Shown: positions 9,629-21,224, numbered from the stretch's first letter. The stretch is 64,000 bases of DNA from Ruminococcus sp. (GCA_024697545.1 JAILFN010000067.1:1-64000); one strand, 5' to 3'. A program made the numbers and translations. The notes: a model not told the origin generated them from the sequence alone.

Positions 9629-9659
9629 AAATCAATCTCCTTCCTGAGATAATGCGGTC

Positions 9660-10235
9660 TTACACCGCTTCCCTGCCGAGGGCGAACGCCTTCTTGTTCA
9701 GCTCAAGGAACTTTGCGGGGACGCACTGTTCAAGAGCCTGCTGCCATACGCTTTCTTCAAAGGGTAATTTTTTGGACACTACGCCCATAAGCACCACGTT
9801 TGCCGCCTTTGAAGTACCTGCCTGCTCGGCAAGTCCGAGTGCGTCAACTGCTGTGACCTCTACGCCCTTTGCCTTTATCTTGCCGATGATATCATCGGGA
9901 TAAACGGCAGCGCCTGTGATAACGGGCATGGGGTCGAGGGTCTGATCGGAGGTGACGAGCTTGCCGCCCTTTTTGAGATAAGGCAGCCATCTTGCGCTCT
10001 CCAGCTGTTCAAAGCTGATGATAACGTCAGCCTCGCCCAGCTCTACAACGGGAGAATAGACCTTCTCACCGTACTTTACATATGTAACGACGGAACCGCC
10101 GCGCTGGCTCATTCCGTGTACCTCGCTCACCTTGACATCATAGCCCTGTGCGAGGAAAACATTACCGAGTATGCGTGAAGCGAGCAGGGTGCCCTGTCCG
10201 CCAACGCCTACTATCATAACAGACTTTGTTTCCAT
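9660..10235 (-). CDS. iorB: indolepyruvate ferredoxin oxidoreductase, beta subunit
   Basis: VGVGGQGTLLASRILGNVFLAQGYDVKVSEVHGMSQRGGSVVTYVKYG. Confidence 0.92.
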   Translation of the reverse strand: METKSVMIVGVGGQGTLLASRILGNVFLAQGYDVKVSEVHGMSQRGGSVVTYVKYGEKVYSPVVELGEADVIISFEQLESARWLPYLKKGGKLVTSDQTLDPMPVITGAAVYPDDIIGKIKAKGVEVTAVDALGLAEQAGTSKAANVVLMGVVSKKLPFEESVWQQALEQCVPAKFLELNKKAFALGREAV

Positions 10236-10282
10236 TTGTATTTACTCCTTAGTTATTGTGTTATCTTAACAACGTGTATGAA

Positions 10283-10741
10283 TTACAGATCTTCCATCAC
10301 GCCAAGCTTGTAAAGCAGCACAACGCCGCCGCCAAGGGTCATCAGGTATCCCAGACCAAGGTCTTTGATAAAGGACTTTTTCATGCTTCCAATGGCGAGA
10401 AGTTTATTCATAGTGCTCATACATTCGCCGAAAGACTTTTCACCATGAAGGGCAAAGCAGAGTGCTGCCGCATAGCTGCATCTTACGGCGATATATACCG
10501 ATACGATGAGCACAACAGCACAGATGATAATACCTATCTTGCTGATACCTTTTCCGAGAAGTATATATCCGCCGAACACTCCCAGGCAGAGAAATAACCC
10601 GCCTATAAGAGCAAACTTTCCGAACATACCTATCAGGGTCCATATACCTATTCCTATAGCAGCACCTATCAGCGAACCGATAACGCCTGCTATCACGCTG
10701 TTTTCTTCATCTAACATTATTGATCTTATCCTCCCATTCAA
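10283..10741 (-). CDS. small multi-pass membrane protein, unknown function
   Basis: Three to four hydrophobic segments; the start could also be the internal ATG at 10717. Confidence 0.6.
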   Translation of the reverse strand: MNGRIRSIMLDEENSVIAGVIGSLIGAAIGIGIWTLIGMFGKFALIGGLFLCLGVFGGYILLGKGISKIGIIICAVVLIVSVYIAVRCSYAAALCFALHGEKSFGECMSTMNKLLAIGSMKKSFIKDLGLGYLMTLGGGVVLLYKLGVMEDL

Positions 10742-10747
10742 GAAGAT

Positions 10748-10972
10748 CTATTTATTTTCACCATCTTTGCCTTCTTCGGCATTACTGCCTGCCGCCGGCT
10801 TTTCGGCAGCTTCGCGCTTTTCCTCATCGGTCATATAAAGATCGGGGCGCACTCTTCTGAGGACATATCCGACGCCGCCGATGACAAGTGCTGCTGCCAG
10901 AAACGGCAGACCGAATGAGCAGCAGAGCAGCAAGGTCTTTTCACTGATCTCGATCCCCCCTTGAGCGGGCAA
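10748..10972 (-). CDS. small single-TM protein, unknown function
   Basis: One TM helix and charged tail; compact spacing in the cluster. Confidence 0.5.
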   Translation of the reverse strand: MPAQGGIEISEKTLLLCCSFGLPFLAAALVIGGVGYVLRRVRPDLYMTDEEKREAAEKPAAGSNAEEGKDGENK

Positions 10973-10999
10973 TGCCGTCGCTCACGTTTTCGTCATTTA

Positions 11000-11194
11000 T
11001 CATCGTTTTTTCTTACGGGAGCTTTTACACAGGAAAAACTCCAGCTTTCTGCATTTCGGACATTTCATTATCGAGACCGGCAGATAACCTGACAGGAGAT
11101 TGTCGAGATGCGGAAGAAAAATGCTCTCGCCGCCAAGCTGTATTCTTTCGGTAAGATAATGCTTCATCGGAACTCCGCAGCGGAGACAGTTTAT
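11000..11194 (-). CDS. small double-CxxC zinc-ribbon protein; start uncertain (ATA 11194 or ATG 11167)
   Basis: INCLRCGVPMKHYLTERIQLGGESIFLPHL...VSIMKCPKCRKLEFFLC; the supplied ORF begins upstream in iorA. Confidence 0.55.
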   Translation of the reverse strand: MNCLRCGVPMKHYLTERIQLGGESIFLPHLDNLLSGYLPVSIMKCPKCRKLEFFLCKSSRKKKR

Positions 11195-11199
11195 CTCTC

Positions 11200-12963
11200 T
11201 TATTCCACGATAGCTCCCGGCTTGCACATTTCGGTGCAGATGCCGCAGCCTACGCACTGAGTATGATTGATAACGCTCACCTTTGTCTTCTTTGCATCGC
11301 CCTCGGGTCTGTCCTTCATGGAGATAGCGGGACAGCCGATCTTTAAGCACTGCTTGCAGCCTACGCACTTGTCATTGTCAACGTGCAGAGGCGGGTTGTG
11401 CTTAACATATTTGAGCAGAGCGCAGGGACGGCGGGAGATTATAACGGAAGGCTCTTCCTTTGCAAGCTCCTCCTCGATGACCTTTTTGGTCTCTGCCATA
11501 TGATAAGGATCAACGACGCGGACGCTCTTTATGCCGATAGCATGGCAGAGAGCTTCAAGGTCAACGGCAGCGGCGGGATCGCCCTTTAAGTTCTTGCCCG
11601 TTGTTGGGTTCTGCTGATGGCCTGTCATGCCGGTGATGGAGTTATCGAGTATGATAACGGTGGAGTTGGTAGCATTGTATGCAACGTTCACAAGACCCGT
11701 CATACCGCTGTGCATGAAGGTGGAGTCGCCGATAACGGCAACGCTCTTCTTCTCTGCCTCAGCGCCGAGTGCCTTGTTATAGCCGTGCAGCGCACTGATC
11801 GAAGCGCCCATGCAGATGGTGGTATCCATAGCGTTCAGAGGTGCAGCGGAGCCGAGGGTATAGCAGCCGATGTCGCCGGAAACGTAAACACCGAGCTGAG
11901 AGAGGCAGTAGAACAGACCTCTGTGGGGACATCCCGCGCACATTACAGGGGGACGAACGGGAACGGGCTCGTCAAACGCCATTGTGTCGGGCTTTTCACC
12001 GAGCAGCTTCTCGCGCACGATGGACTGAGATATCTCATACTCCCAGCCGAACACTTCCTTGCCGACAACGTCGATGCCGTTCTTCTTGCAGTGAGCTTCG
12101 ATAACATCATCAAGCTCCTCTATAACGTATACCTTATCGCACTTGGAAGCGAAATCGCGGATGATCTCAACAGGCAGCGGGTTTATCATACCCAGCTTCA
12201 GATAGCTTGCCTTGTCGCCCATAGCTTCCTTGGCGTAAAGGTAGCAGTCACCTGCGGTGATGATACCGATGGAGGTATCGTTGTACTCTACCTTATTGAG
12301 CAGAGAAGTCTCGGCGTACTTTGCAGCGTCGCGGAGCTTCTGCTCGACCTCGGGATGGCGGCGCTTTGCGTTAGCGGGCACCATTACGAACTTGGCGGGG
12401 TTCTTCACATAAGGCTTAGTCTCGGGAACGACTCTGTCGAGCAGTTCAACGGTGGACTGTGAATGTGCGATGCGGGTAGACATTCTCACGATAACGGGGC
12501 TGTCGAACTTTTCGGAAAGCTCAAATGCGAGCTTTGTGAAGTCCTTGCACTCCTGAGAATCGGAGGGCTCTACCATCAGCACCTTTGAAGCGATAGCGTG
12601 ATGGCGGGAATCCTGCTCATTCTGGGATGAATGAAGACCGGGGTCGTCCGCAACGCAGATGACCATACCGCCGTTGACACCTGTGTAGCCTGCGGTGTAC
12701 AGCGGGTCTGCGGCAACGTTAAGACCAACGTGCTTCATACCGCAGAAGCTTCTCTTTCCCGCGATAGACGCGCCGAGTGCCGCTTCCATAGCCACCTTTT
12801 CATTGGGTGCCCATTCGGCATACATCTCGTCATACTTTGCGGCAAATTCCGTCACCTCTGTCGAGGGTGTTCCGGGGTAAGAAGATACGAACTCGCAGCC
12901 TGCTTCATACAGACCGCGTGCAAAAGCCTCATTACCCAGCATAAGTTTTTTCATAAAAAACAT
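11200..12963 (-). CDS. iorA: indolepyruvate ferredoxin oxidoreductase, alpha subunit
   Basis: TPP-binding GDIGCYTLG, RPPVMCAGCPHRG; C-terminal 2x[4Fe-4S] CVGCKQCLKIGCP/CVGCGICTEMCK. Confidence 0.94.
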   Translation of the reverse strand: MFFMKKLMLGNEAFARGLYEAGCEFVSSYPGTPSTEVTEFAAKYDEMYAEWAPNEKVAMEAALGASIAGKRSFCGMKHVGLNVAADPLYTAGYTGVNGGMVICVADDPGLHSSQNEQDSRHHAIASKVLMVEPSDSQECKDFTKLAFELSEKFDSPVIVRMSTRIAHSQSTVELLDRVVPETKPYVKNPAKFVMVPANAKRRHPEVEQKLRDAAKYAETSLLNKVEYNDTSIGIITAGDCYLYAKEAMGDKASYLKLGMINPLPVEIIRDFASKCDKVYVIEELDDVIEAHCKKNGIDVVGKEVFGWEYEISQSIVREKLLGEKPDTMAFDEPVPVRPPVMCAGCPHRGLFYCLSQLGVYVSGDIGCYTLGSAAPLNAMDTTICMGASISALHGYNKALGAEAEKKSVAVIGDSTFMHSGMTGLVNVAYNATNSTVIILDNSITGMTGHQQNPTTGKNLKGDPAAAVDLEALCHAIGIKSVRVVDPYHMAETKKVIEEELAKEEPSVIISRRPCALLKYVKHNPPLHVDNDKCVGCKQCLKIGCPAISMKDRPEGDAKKTKVSVINHTQCVGCGICTEMCKPGAIVE

Positions 12964-13125
12964 TCCTTTCGGGTGTATAGTATACTTATTTTAGCATATT
13001 AGTAATTTAATTATATCACATCATAAAAAAAAAATCAATAGCAGAACAGAATTTTTTCATTTATTGTAAAAACAACGAAGTTCACCTCGTTAACAGGGGT
13101 GTCATAAATATTTGTTGAAAATCTC

Positions 13126-13154
13126 TTTACATTTTGTAATATAAGTAGTATAAT
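13126..13154 (+). promoter_or_regulatory. sigma-A-type promoter for uvrB
   Basis: TTTACA - 17 nt - TATAAT. Confidence 0.75.
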
Positions 13155-13188
13155 AATAAGGTACGCACTAATGAACAGGAGGTTCGGC

Positions 13189-15153
13189 ATGGATCATTTT
13201 GAACTGGTGAGCGATTACAAGCCCGCAGGCGACCAGCCCGAGGCGATAGATGCCCTCGTTGACGGCATAAACCGCGGTCTGAAGGAACAGACGCTGCTCG
13301 GCGTTACGGGCTCGGGAAAGACATTTACGATGGCGAACGTTATAGCGCGGGTCAACCGCCCGACGCTCGTGCTGGCTCACAACAAGATACTGGCGGCACA
13401 GCTGTGCACCGAGTTCAGGGAGTTCTTTCCGAACAACGCCGTTGAATACTTTGTCTCATACTACGACTACTACCAGCCCGAGGCTTATATCCCGAGCAAG
13501 GACGTATATATCGAAAAGGACAGCTCGATAAACGACGAGATAGACAAGATGCGCCACTCCGCCACAACAGCTATCGCCGAGCGCCGTGACGTTATCATCG
13601 TGGCATCGGTTAGCTGCATATACTCACTCGGCGACCCCGAGGAATACCGTTCGATGGTAGTCTCGCTGCGCCCCGGCATGGAGATATCCCGCGAGGAGCT
13701 TATAGCAAAGCTCGTGGGCATACAGTACGAGCGCAACGACATTGATTTTCAGAGAAACAAGTTCAGGGTGCGCGGCGATGTGGTCGAGATATACCCCGCC
13801 GCCAACACCGACGTTGCCGTAAGGGTCGAGTTCTTCGGCGACGAGATAGACCGCATAAGCGAGATAAACGTAGTGACGGGCGAGGTCCTTTCCCGACTCA
13901 GCCATGCGGCGATATTCCCTGCCACACATTACATCGTCGGACGGGACAAGCTTCGTGAAGCCATCGCCGAGATCCGTGCCGAGATGGAAGAGCGGGTAAA
14001 ATACTTCAAGAGCCGCGATATGCTCATCGAAGCGCAGCGCATAGAACAGCGCACCAACTATGACATGGAGATGCTCGAAGAGATAGGCTTCTGCTCGGGC
14101 ATCGAAAACTACTCGCGCGTGCTGGCACGCAGAGCACCGGGTTCGGTGCCGTATACGCTGCTCGACCACCTGCCCGATGATTTCCTGCTGATGGTGGACG
14201 AGAGCCATGTCAGCCTGCCGCAGGTAAGGGGTATGTACGCGGGCGACCGCGCCCGCAAGGAAACTCTCGTGGAATACGGATTCCGCCTGCCGAGCGCCTT
14301 TGACAACCGTCCGCTGAGATTCGATGAATTCTACAAGCACATTAATCAGGCAGTGTTCGTTTCCGCGACACCGGGTCCGATAGAAAAGGAAAATTCGCAG
14401 CAGATAGTCGAACAGCTGATACGTCCGACGGGACTGCTCGACCCCGAGATCGATGTCCGCCCGACAGAGGGGCAGATAGAAGACCTGCTGTTTGAGATAA
14501 ACGCGCGCATAGAAAAGCACGAGCGCGTACTCGTGACGACGCTCACAAAGAAAATGGCAGAGGATCTTACCAACTACCTCAAGGGATTTAACGTAAAGGT
14601 AAGATATATGCACCATGACATCGACACCATCGAGCGCATGGAGATAATCCGCGACCTGCGTCTGGGTGAATTCGATGTGCTGGTCGGCATAAACCTGCTG
14701 CGTGAGGGTCTTGATATCCCCGAGGTATCCTTGGTGGCGATACTCGATGCCGACAAGGAAGGCTTCCTGCGTTCCGAAAGCTCGCTGATCCAGACGATAG
14801 GACGAGCCGCACGAAATGCAGAGGGCAGAGTCATAATGTACGCCGACGAAGTGACGGGCTCGATGGAGCGTGCTATCCGTGAGACCGAGCGCCGCCGCGA
14901 ATTGCAGATGAAGTTCAACGAGGAGCACGGCATCACTCCGAAGACCATCATCAAGGACATACGCGATGTTATCGAGATATCCACAAAGGAAGAGGTGGAA
15001 TACTCGGCGCGGCAGAAGTCAAAGCTTTCAAAGGCGGAGACTATGCAGCTGATAGACAAGCTTACAAAACAGATGAAGGAAGCTGCAAAGATGCTCGAAT
15101 TCGAGCACGCGGCTTACCTGCGCGACAAGATAAACGAACTGAGGAACGGGTAG
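13189..15153 (+). CDS. uvrB: excinuclease ABC subunit B
   Basis: [22 protein letters not shown] hairpin, C-terminal UVR motif; ATG 13189 preceded by AGGAGG. Confidence 0.96.
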   Translation: MDHFELVSDYKPAGDQPEAIDALVDGINRGLKEQTLLGVTGSGKTFTMANVIARVNRPTLVLAHNKILAAQLCTEFREFFPNNAVEYFVSYYDYYQPEAYIPSKDVYIEKDSSINDEIDKMRHSATTAIAERRDVIIVASVSCIYSLGDPEEYRSMVVSLRPGMEISREELIAKLVGIQYERNDIDFQRNKFRVRGDVVEIYPAANTDVAVRVEFFGDEIDRISEINVVTGEVLSRLSHAAIFPATHYIVGRDKLREAIAEIRAEMEERVKYFKSRDMLIEAQRIEQRTNYDMEMLEEIGFCSGIENYSRVLARRAPGSVPYTLLDHLPDDFLLMVDESHVSLPQVRGMYAGDRARKETLVEYGFRLPSAFDNRPLRFDEFYKHINQAVFVSATPGPIEKENSQQIVEQLIRPTGLLDPEIDVRPTEGQIEDLLFEINARIEKHERVLVTTLTKKMAEDLTNYLKGFNVKVRYMHHDIDTIERMEIIRDLRLGEFDVLVGINLLREGLDIPEVSLVAILDADKEGFLRSESSLIQTIGRAARNAEGRVIMYADEVTGSMERAIRETERRRELQMKFNEEHGITPKTIIKDIRDVIEISTKEEVEYSARQKSKLSKAETMQLIDKLTKQMKEAAKMLEFEHAAYLRDKINELRNG

Positions 15154-15171
15154 CATCAAAGGAGACAGCAT

Positions 15172-15993
15172 ATGAAGAAAAAGAACATCATCGTGGTCGT
15201 TACCGCCGCCGCCCTTTCGGCGGCTATGCTCACCGGCTGTGTGAGTATAAAAGACCGGATGGCGGGAAACTACCTTAACAGCAAGAAAAACATAAACTAT
15301 GCTATCGAGACAATGGAAGACCGGTTCTACACTGATTTTGAATATCTGGAGGACAGAGAGTTTGAAGTGGGTTCGGGAGATGTTTTTGGCAGGCACAGCG
15401 GCGTTGCCACCTACATCTATGTTGAGTGCGACGAGCTTCCCGGCGAGAAGATATTTGTGACAAGCACCGATGACGGTAGGGTCTCAAGCGACTATATCTT
15501 CAAGCTCTATGAGAAGGAGATAAAGGACGTGTTCAAGACTCTGGCAGGAGAAGTATACGACGGCGAGCTTGAGGTGTTCCTGGACGAGGACAGGGTGACC
15601 TGGAACTTTGACGCTGATACCTCACTGAAAGATGTGCTGAAGTCAAAAGACATGCACTTTGTTGACATCTGCACCACCGACGACGGACAGCGTGAAGAGA
15701 AGTTCCGCCGGTTCGTTGACCTGCTGATAGAGAACCAGGTCAACTGCATCCCCACCGTCACCATATTCGATGAGGATGTATACTCCCACGGGGAAAGCTA
15801 CATCGATATTTTCAGCTTTGACAACCCTCACGGTATAGGTGTTTCAAGGTACGAAAGTCTCAGCTACACCCTGGACGAAGACTTTGAATTCGTGTATGAA
15901 TTCAACGACAGCTTCTTCAACAGCGATGTTCAGAGAGTGACTACTTTTACAGGGTTCGACCTTAGCGTCTCGGATACAGAAAACAACGACTGA
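15172..15993 (+). CDS. lipoprotein of unknown function
   Basis: Signal peptide with lipobox LTGC; no recognised domain. Confidence 0.7.
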   Translation: MKKKNIIVVVTAAALSAAMLTGCVSIKDRMAGNYLNSKKNINYAIETMEDRFYTDFEYLEDREFEVGSGDVFGRHSGVATYIYVECDELPGEKIFVTSTDDGRVSSDYIFKLYEKEIKDVFKTLAGEVYDGELEVFLDEDRVTWNFDADTSLKDVLKSKDMHFVDICTTDDGQREEKFRRFVDLLIENQVNCIPTVTIFDEDVYSHGESYIDIFSFDNPHGIGVSRYESLSYTLDEDFEFVYEFNDSFFNSDVQRVTTFTGFDLSVSDTENND

Positions 15994-16016
15994 TTTATGA
16001 AAAGGACAGTAAAGAT

Positions 16017-18845
16017 ATGCAGAACGATAAGATAATAATACGCGGTGCGCGTGAGCACAACCTGAAAAACGTTGACGTAGAGATCCCCCGCGACAAGCTC
16101 ATAGTTATGACGGGGCTTTCCGGCTCGGGCAAGTCATCGCTCGCGTTCGACACGATATTCGCAGACGGTCAGCGCAGATATATGGAATCGCTTTCAAGCT
16201 ACGCAAGGCAGTTCCTGGGGCAGATGGAAAAGCCCGACGTTGATTCGATAGACGGGCTCTCGCCTGCCATATCCATAGATCAGAAGACTACCTCAAAGAA
16301 CCCGCGTTCGACAGTCGGCACCGTCACCGAGATATACGATTACCTGCGTCTGCTCTACGCACGGATAGGCGTGCCGCACTGTCCTGTCTGCGGCAGGGAG
16401 ATAAAGCAGCAGTCGGTAGACCAGATAGTAGACCGCGTGCTGGAGCTCCCCGAGCGCACGAAGATACAGCTGCTCGCCCCCATCGTAAAGGGCAGAAAGG
16501 GTGAACACAAGAAAGAGCTTGAACGCGCACGGAAATCGGGTTATGTAAGAGTTCGCATCGACGGCGAAGTGTATGACCTTTCGGAAGAGATAAAGCTCGA
16601 CAAGAACAAAAAGCACGTTATCGAGATAGTGGTAGACCGCCTTGTGATAAAGGACGGCATAAAAGGCAGGCTCACAGACTCCATCGAAACGATAAACTCG
16701 CTGACCGACGGCATGATAGTAGTAGAACCCGTGGACGGCGAGCAGATGGTATTCTCGACAAACTATGCCTGCCCCGAGCACGGGGTATCTCTGCCCGAAT
16801 TGCAGCCGAGGATGTTCTCATTCAACAACCCCTTCGGCGCCTGCCCGACCTGCACGGGTCTCGGCGTATTCAAAAAGGTAGACCCCGACCTCGTGGTGCC
16901 CGACAGGACCCTTTCGATACGTCAGGGCGCTATAAGGGCGAGCGGCTGGAACTCACTCGGGGAGGATTCCGTCGCTATGGCGTACTACAAAGCCATAAGC
17001 CAAAAGTACGGCATCGACCTCGACAAGCCCGTTGAAGAACTCGACCCCGATGAGCTTGACATCTTCCTCTACGGAACAGGCGGTCAGAAGCTTGATCTTC
17101 AGCGCGGAGTCGGCTGGTTCGGCGACCTCTATCACACCGCTTTCGAGGGAGTCATCAACAACCTTGAACGCCGCTACAACAAGGAGAACGTTTCCGATGC
17201 GGCGAAGGCGGAGCTTGAAGGCTACATGAGCGACAGCCCCTGCCCCGACTGTCACGGCAGAAGACTGCGTCCCGAGAGCCTTTCGGTGACTGTCGGCGGA
17301 AAGAACATCTACGAGCTGACAACGCTAAGCGTCACCGAAGCGCTTACATTCTTCAACGAGCTGAAGCTCGACCATCGCGACAGCATCATAGGCGAGCGCA
17401 TCATAAAGGAGATAAAGGAGCGGCTCGGATTCCTCAACAGCGTGGGGCTTGAATACCTCACACTCTCACGTTCGAGCGGCACCCTTTCGGGCGGCGAGAG
17501 CCAGCGTATACGCCTTGCGACGCAGATAGGCTCTTCGTTGATGGGAGTGCTGTATATCCTCGACGAGCCCTCCATAGGTCTGCACCAGCGCGACAACGAC
17601 AAGCTGATAGCCACGCTGAAACGCCTTCGCGATCTCGGCAACACGCTGATAGTGGTCGAGCACGATGAAGACACCATGCGGGCTGCCGACTACATCGTTG
17701 ACGTAGGTCCCGGAGCGGGCGTACACGGCGGCGAGATAGTCTGCGCGGGCACCATCGACAAGATCATGAAATGCAAAAAGTCATGGACGGGACGCTATCT
17801 TTCGGGAACACTCAAGATACCGATCCCCCGCGAGCGCAGAAAGGGCAGCGGCAAGCTTCTGACCGTCCGCGGCGCACAGGAGAACAACCTGAAGGACATC
17901 GACGTTTCGATCCCCCTCGGCACATTCACCTGCGTGACGGGCGTTTCAGGCTCGGGCAAATCATCGCTCGTCAATGAGATAATATCAAAGAATCTTTCAA
18001 ACAAGCTCAACCGCTCAAAGGAGCGTCCCGGAAAGTTCCGCAAGATGGAGGGGCTCGAACACCTCGATAAGGTGATACACATAGACCAGTCACCCATCGG
18101 GCGCACTCCCCGCTCAAACCCCGCGACATACACGGGCGTATTCTCAGACATACGCGAGCTGTTCGCGAACACCGCCGATGCCAAGGCGCACGGCTACGGT
18201 GCGGGAAGATTCAGCTTCAACGTAAAGGGCGGACGCTGCGAAGCCTGCGAGGGCGACGGCATACTCAAAATAGAGATGCACTTCCTGCCCGACGTATATG
18301 TTCCCTGCGAGGTCTGCCGCGGCAAGCGTTACAACCGCGAGACCCTTGAAGTTCGCTACAAGGGCAAGAATATCCACGACGTTCTTGAAATGACCGTTGA
18401 GGAAGCGGCGAAGTTCTTTGAGAATATCCCGAAGATAAAGCGCCGAATGGACACCCTTGTCGAGGTCGGGCTGGGGTACGTCAAGGTGGGGCAGCCCGCC
18501 ACTACCCTCTCGGGCGGCGAGGCGCAGCGCGTAAAGCTTGCGACCGAGCTTTCAAAGCGTGCAACGGGAAGGACATTCTATATCCTCGACGAGCCTACGA
18601 CGGGTCTGCATTCGGCTGACGTTCACAAGCTGATCGAGGTATTGCAGAAGCTCGCGGACAGCGGCAACACCGTGCTGGTCATCGAGCACAACTTAGATGT
18701 GATAAAGTCTGCCGACTATATCATAGATCTGGGTCCCGAGGGCGGAAGCGGCGGCGGCACAGTCGTATGCACAGGAACTCCCGAGGAGGTAGCGGAGTTT
18801 GAGGGCAGCTACACTGGACACTATCTGAAGAAGATGCTGGAATAA
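16017..18845 (+). CDS. uvrA: excinuclease ABC subunit A
   Basis: Two ABC domains ([33 protein letters not shown]), zinc modules, [12 protein letters not shown]. Confidence 0.97.
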   Translation: MQNDKIIIRGAREHNLKNVDVEIPRDKLIVMTGLSGSGKSSLAFDTIFADGQRRYMESLSSYARQFLGQMEKPDVDSIDGLSPAISIDQKTTSKNPRSTVGTVTEIYDYLRLLYARIGVPHCPVCGREIKQQSVDQIVDRVLELPERTKIQLLAPIVKGRKGEHKKELERARKSGYVRVRIDGEVYDLSEEIKLDKNKKHVIEIVVDRLVIKDGIKGRLTDSIETINSLTDGMIVVEPVDGEQMVFSTNYACPEHGVSLPELQPRMFSFNNPFGACPTCTGLGVFKKVDPDLVVPDRTLSIRQGAIRASGWNSLGEDSVAMAYYKAISQKYGIDLDKPVEELDPDELDIFLYGTGGQKLDLQRGVGWFGDLYHTAFEGVINNLERRYNKENVSDAAKAELEGYMSDSPCPDCHGRRLRPESLSVTVGGKNIYELTTLSVTEALTFFNELKLDHRDSIIGERIIKEIKERLGFLNSVGLEYLTLSRSSGTLSGGESQRIRLATQIGSSLMGVLYILDEPSIGLHQRDNDKLIATLKRLRDLGNTLIVVEHDEDTMRAADYIVDVGPGAGVHGGEIVCAGTIDKIMKCKKSWTGRYLSGTLKIPIPRERRKGSGKLLTVRGAQENNLKDIDVSIPLGTFTCVTGVSGSGKSSLVNEIISKNLSNKLNRSKERPGKFRKMEGLEHLDKVIHIDQSPIGRTPRSNPATYTGVFSDIRELFANTADAKAHGYGAGRFSFNVKGGRCEACEGDGILKIEMHFLPDVYVPCEVCRGKRYNRETLEVRYKGKNIHDVLEMTVEEAAKFFENIPKIKRRMDTLVEVGLGYVKVGQPATTLSGGEAQRVKLATELSKRATGRTFYILDEPTTGLHSADVHKLIEVLQKLADSGNTVLVIEHNLDVIKSADYIIDLGPEGGSGGGTVVCTGTPEEVAEFEGSYTGHYLKKMLE

Positions 18846-18872
18846 GGCTTCACATAACAAAGGTGTGAGATA

Positions 18873-19850
18873 ATGAGAGAGTTTACCATCGGCAAAAACG
18901 ACGCGGGGCAGCGTGCGGACAAGTTCCTGCAAAAAGCCTGCCCCAATCTGCCGAAGAGCGCGATGTACAAATACATCCGCAAAAAGAGCATAAAGTGCAA
19001 CGGCAAGCGGCTGGAGATATCCCAAAAGCTCTGCGAGGGCGATGTCATCACCATGTATATAAACGATGAGTTTTTCGCAAAGGCTTCGGACGAGGGCAGT
19101 TTTATGGCAGCGCCCGCCCGCGTGGATATCATTTACGAGGACGAGAATATACTGCTTTGCGACAAGCCCTCGGGGCTCGTGGTACACGAGGACGAGAGCG
19201 GCGGGGCTGATACCCTTATCGGCAGGGTGCTGCACTATCTTTACGACAAGGGCGAGTACGACCCCGCAAAGGAGCAGAGCTTTACGCCCGCTCTCTGCAA
19301 CCGCATAGACCGCAACACGCAGGGCATAGTGATATGCGCCAAGACCGCCGAAGCACTTAGGATAATGAATCAGAAGATACGCGACCGCGAGCTGCACAAG
19401 ACATACCTCTGCGTAACGGCAGGCATACCCCAAAAAAAGAAAGCCCGCCTTACTGCATACCACTGCCGCGACGAAAAGACCAAGACAGTGCGTGTATACG
19501 ACAAGCCGCAAAGCTTCACCAAGACGATGATAACCGAATACACCGTCCTTGCCGAGGACAAGAATGAAGGGCTCGCGCTGCTGGAGGTAGACCTCATAAC
19601 GGGGCGCACCCACCAGATACGCGCACACATGGCGCACGAGGGCTATCCCCTGCTCGGCGACGGAAAGTACGGAATAAACGCCGTCAACCGCGCATATAAT
19701 ATAAAAACACAGGCACTGTGTTCATACCGACTGACATTTGATTTCACCACCGACGCAGGGGCGCTCTCAAAACTCAACGGAAAGAGCTTTACTGTATCCG
19801 ATGTGTGGTTCGTCGGCAAGTATTTTTCCAATTATCGGATCACGCGGTGA
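18873..19850 (+). CDS. RluA-family pseudouridine synthase
   Basis: S4-like N-domain, catalytic NRIDRNTQGIVICAKT, GRTHQIRAHMAHEGYPLLGDGKYG. Confidence 0.92.
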   Translation: MREFTIGKNDAGQRADKFLQKACPNLPKSAMYKYIRKKSIKCNGKRLEISQKLCEGDVITMYINDEFFAKASDEGSFMAAPARVDIIYEDENILLCDKPSGLVVHEDESGGADTLIGRVLHYLYDKGEYDPAKEQSFTPALCNRIDRNTQGIVICAKTAEALRIMNQKIRDRELHKTYLCVTAGIPQKKKARLTAYHCRDEKTKTVRVYDKPQSFTKTMITEYTVLAEDKNEGLALLEVDLITGRTHQIRAHMAHEGYPLLGDGKYGINAVNRAYNIKTQALCSYRLTFDFTTDAGALSKLNGKSFTVSDVWFVGKYFSNYRITR

Positions 19851-19953
19851 TCCCGATATGTAAGACTTCAACAAAAGCGGGCTCTTATGTTTGTTTTTTA
19901 TGACAATAATTATAAACAGAGTGTAATCAAACTCAGAATATTGAAAATAACTA

Positions 19954-19982
19954 TTGAATTTTATTGAACTTTATGATATAAT
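19954..19982 (+). promoter_or_regulatory. promoter for PHP gene
   Basis: TTGAAT - 17 nt - TATAAT. Confidence 0.7.
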
Positions 19983-20014
19983 AGTATAGCTGATTTTTTA
20001 AACAAACGGAGGCA

Positions 20015-20890
20015 ATGCTTATGAAAGGCGATCTTCATTGTCATACTACTCTGTCCGACGGCTCAATGGGCATTGAGGAAGTAATACTACAGGCAAAGCG
20101 CATGGGGCTCGATCATCTCGCGATAACCGATCATGACACGCTGTCGTCCTCCAACCGCGCACACATACTCGGCGACAGATACGGCGTAAATGTCATCCCC
20201 GCGGTCGAGCTTTCCGCATGGGACAAGACCCGCGGCGAAAAGGTACACATACTCTGCTACGCCCCGCAGAAGCCAGACAGGCTTGAGGGACTCTGCCTTA
20301 AATCCTGCTCCATCAGGACCGAGTGTGCAAAGGATATGATAGACAAGGTGATGGAGCGCTATCCGATACCCAAAGACGCGGTAAGGATGTACACCAAAGG
20401 CTCGAAAAGCATATTCAAGCAGCACATAATGCGCGCCCTCGTAAACTACGGCTACGCTACCGAATTTTACGGCGAGGTGAACGACAGGCTGTTCTCATAC
20501 CCCGACGGCGAGTGCCTTGTCACCCGTGAGTACCCCGATGTAAATTTCGTGCTCGACCTTATCCACTCCTCTCGTGGAGTTGCGGTAATGGCACACCCCT
20601 ACCTCTTCGGCGGCGGCAACATCGAGCTTCTTGATGAGCTTATCGAAAAGGGAAAGCTCGACGGCATTGAGGTAGACCACTTCTCTGCCAACGATGAGCA
20701 GAGGGAGTATTTAAGGAGCAAATGCGCCGAACACGGACTTATCGCGACGGGCGGCTCGGATTTCCACGGGCTTTACAATCAGGTGAGCACTTACATCGGG
20801 AGCTGCACCACCGACGAGGAAAACCTTGCCAAGCTGTTCGACCTCATACAGAAAAACAAGCAGTCGCTCAAAAAGCCGGCTAATCAATAA
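20015..20890 (+). CDS. PHP domain phosphoesterase
   Basis: DLHCHTTLSDGSMGIEEVILQAKRMGLDHLAITDHDTL; late GSDFHG. Confidence 0.9.
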   Translation: MLMKGDLHCHTTLSDGSMGIEEVILQAKRMGLDHLAITDHDTLSSSNRAHILGDRYGVNVIPAVELSAWDKTRGEKVHILCYAPQKPDRLEGLCLKSCSIRTECAKDMIDKVMERYPIPKDAVRMYTKGSKSIFKQHIMRALVNYGYATEFYGEVNDRLFSYPDGECLVTREYPDVNFVLDLIHSSRGVAVMAHPYLFGGGNIELLDELIEKGKLDGIEVDHFSANDEQREYLRSKCAEHGLIATGGSDFHGLYNQVSTYIGSCTTDEENLAKLFDLIQKNKQSLKKPANQ

Positions 20891-20905
20891 ACGGAGAAAT
20901 AAACT

Positions 20906-21157
20906 ATGGCAAAGATATCTTATACCCCCAAGGGGGTCTGTTCAAGACAGATAAACGTTGAAGTCGAAGACGGCATCGTTAAGAAGGTGCAGTTTATCGG
21001 CGGCTGCAACGGCAACACTCAGGGCGTTGCAAAGCTTGCGGAGGGACGTCCCGCCAAGGAGATAATAGAGCTCCTGCGCGGCACCGACTGCAACGGCAGA
21101 GGGACTTCATGCCCCGCACAGCTCGCGATCGCACTCGAAAAAGCCATCAACGAATAA
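20906..21157 (+). CDS. TSCPD domain protein (TIGR03905-like)
   Basis: YTPKGVCSRQINVEVEDGIVKKVQFIGGCNGNTQG...GRGTSCPAQLA. Confidence 0.85.
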   Translation: MAKISYTPKGVCSRQINVEVEDGIVKKVQFIGGCNGNTQGVAKLAEGRPAKEIIELLRGTDCNGRGTSCPAQLAIALEKAINE

Positions 21158-21162
21158 ACGCA

Positions 21163-21187
21163 AGGCGGGCGGTTGCCCGCCGCTTTT
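21163..21187 (+). terminator. candidate hairpin terminator
   Basis: GGCGGGCggttGCCCGCC followed by a short T-rich run. Confidence 0.45.
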
Positions 21188-21224
21188 ATATGTACGGAAT
21201 TTTGTACAGCTACGGAGACTGAAA

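Noticed and set aside
11617-12462. 281-aa plus-strand ORF
   Set aside because: Antisense to iorA, which has clear catalytic and Fe-S motifs.
13081-13188. possible SOS (LexA) box upstream of uvrB
   Set aside because: No GAAC-N4-GTTC-type palindrome found around the promoter.
13624-14928. 434-aa minus-strand ORF
   Set aside because: Fully antisense to uvrB, no recognisable domain; shadow ORF from codon bias.
18693-19637. 314-aa minus-strand ORF
   Set aside because: Antisense to uvrA end and the RluA gene.
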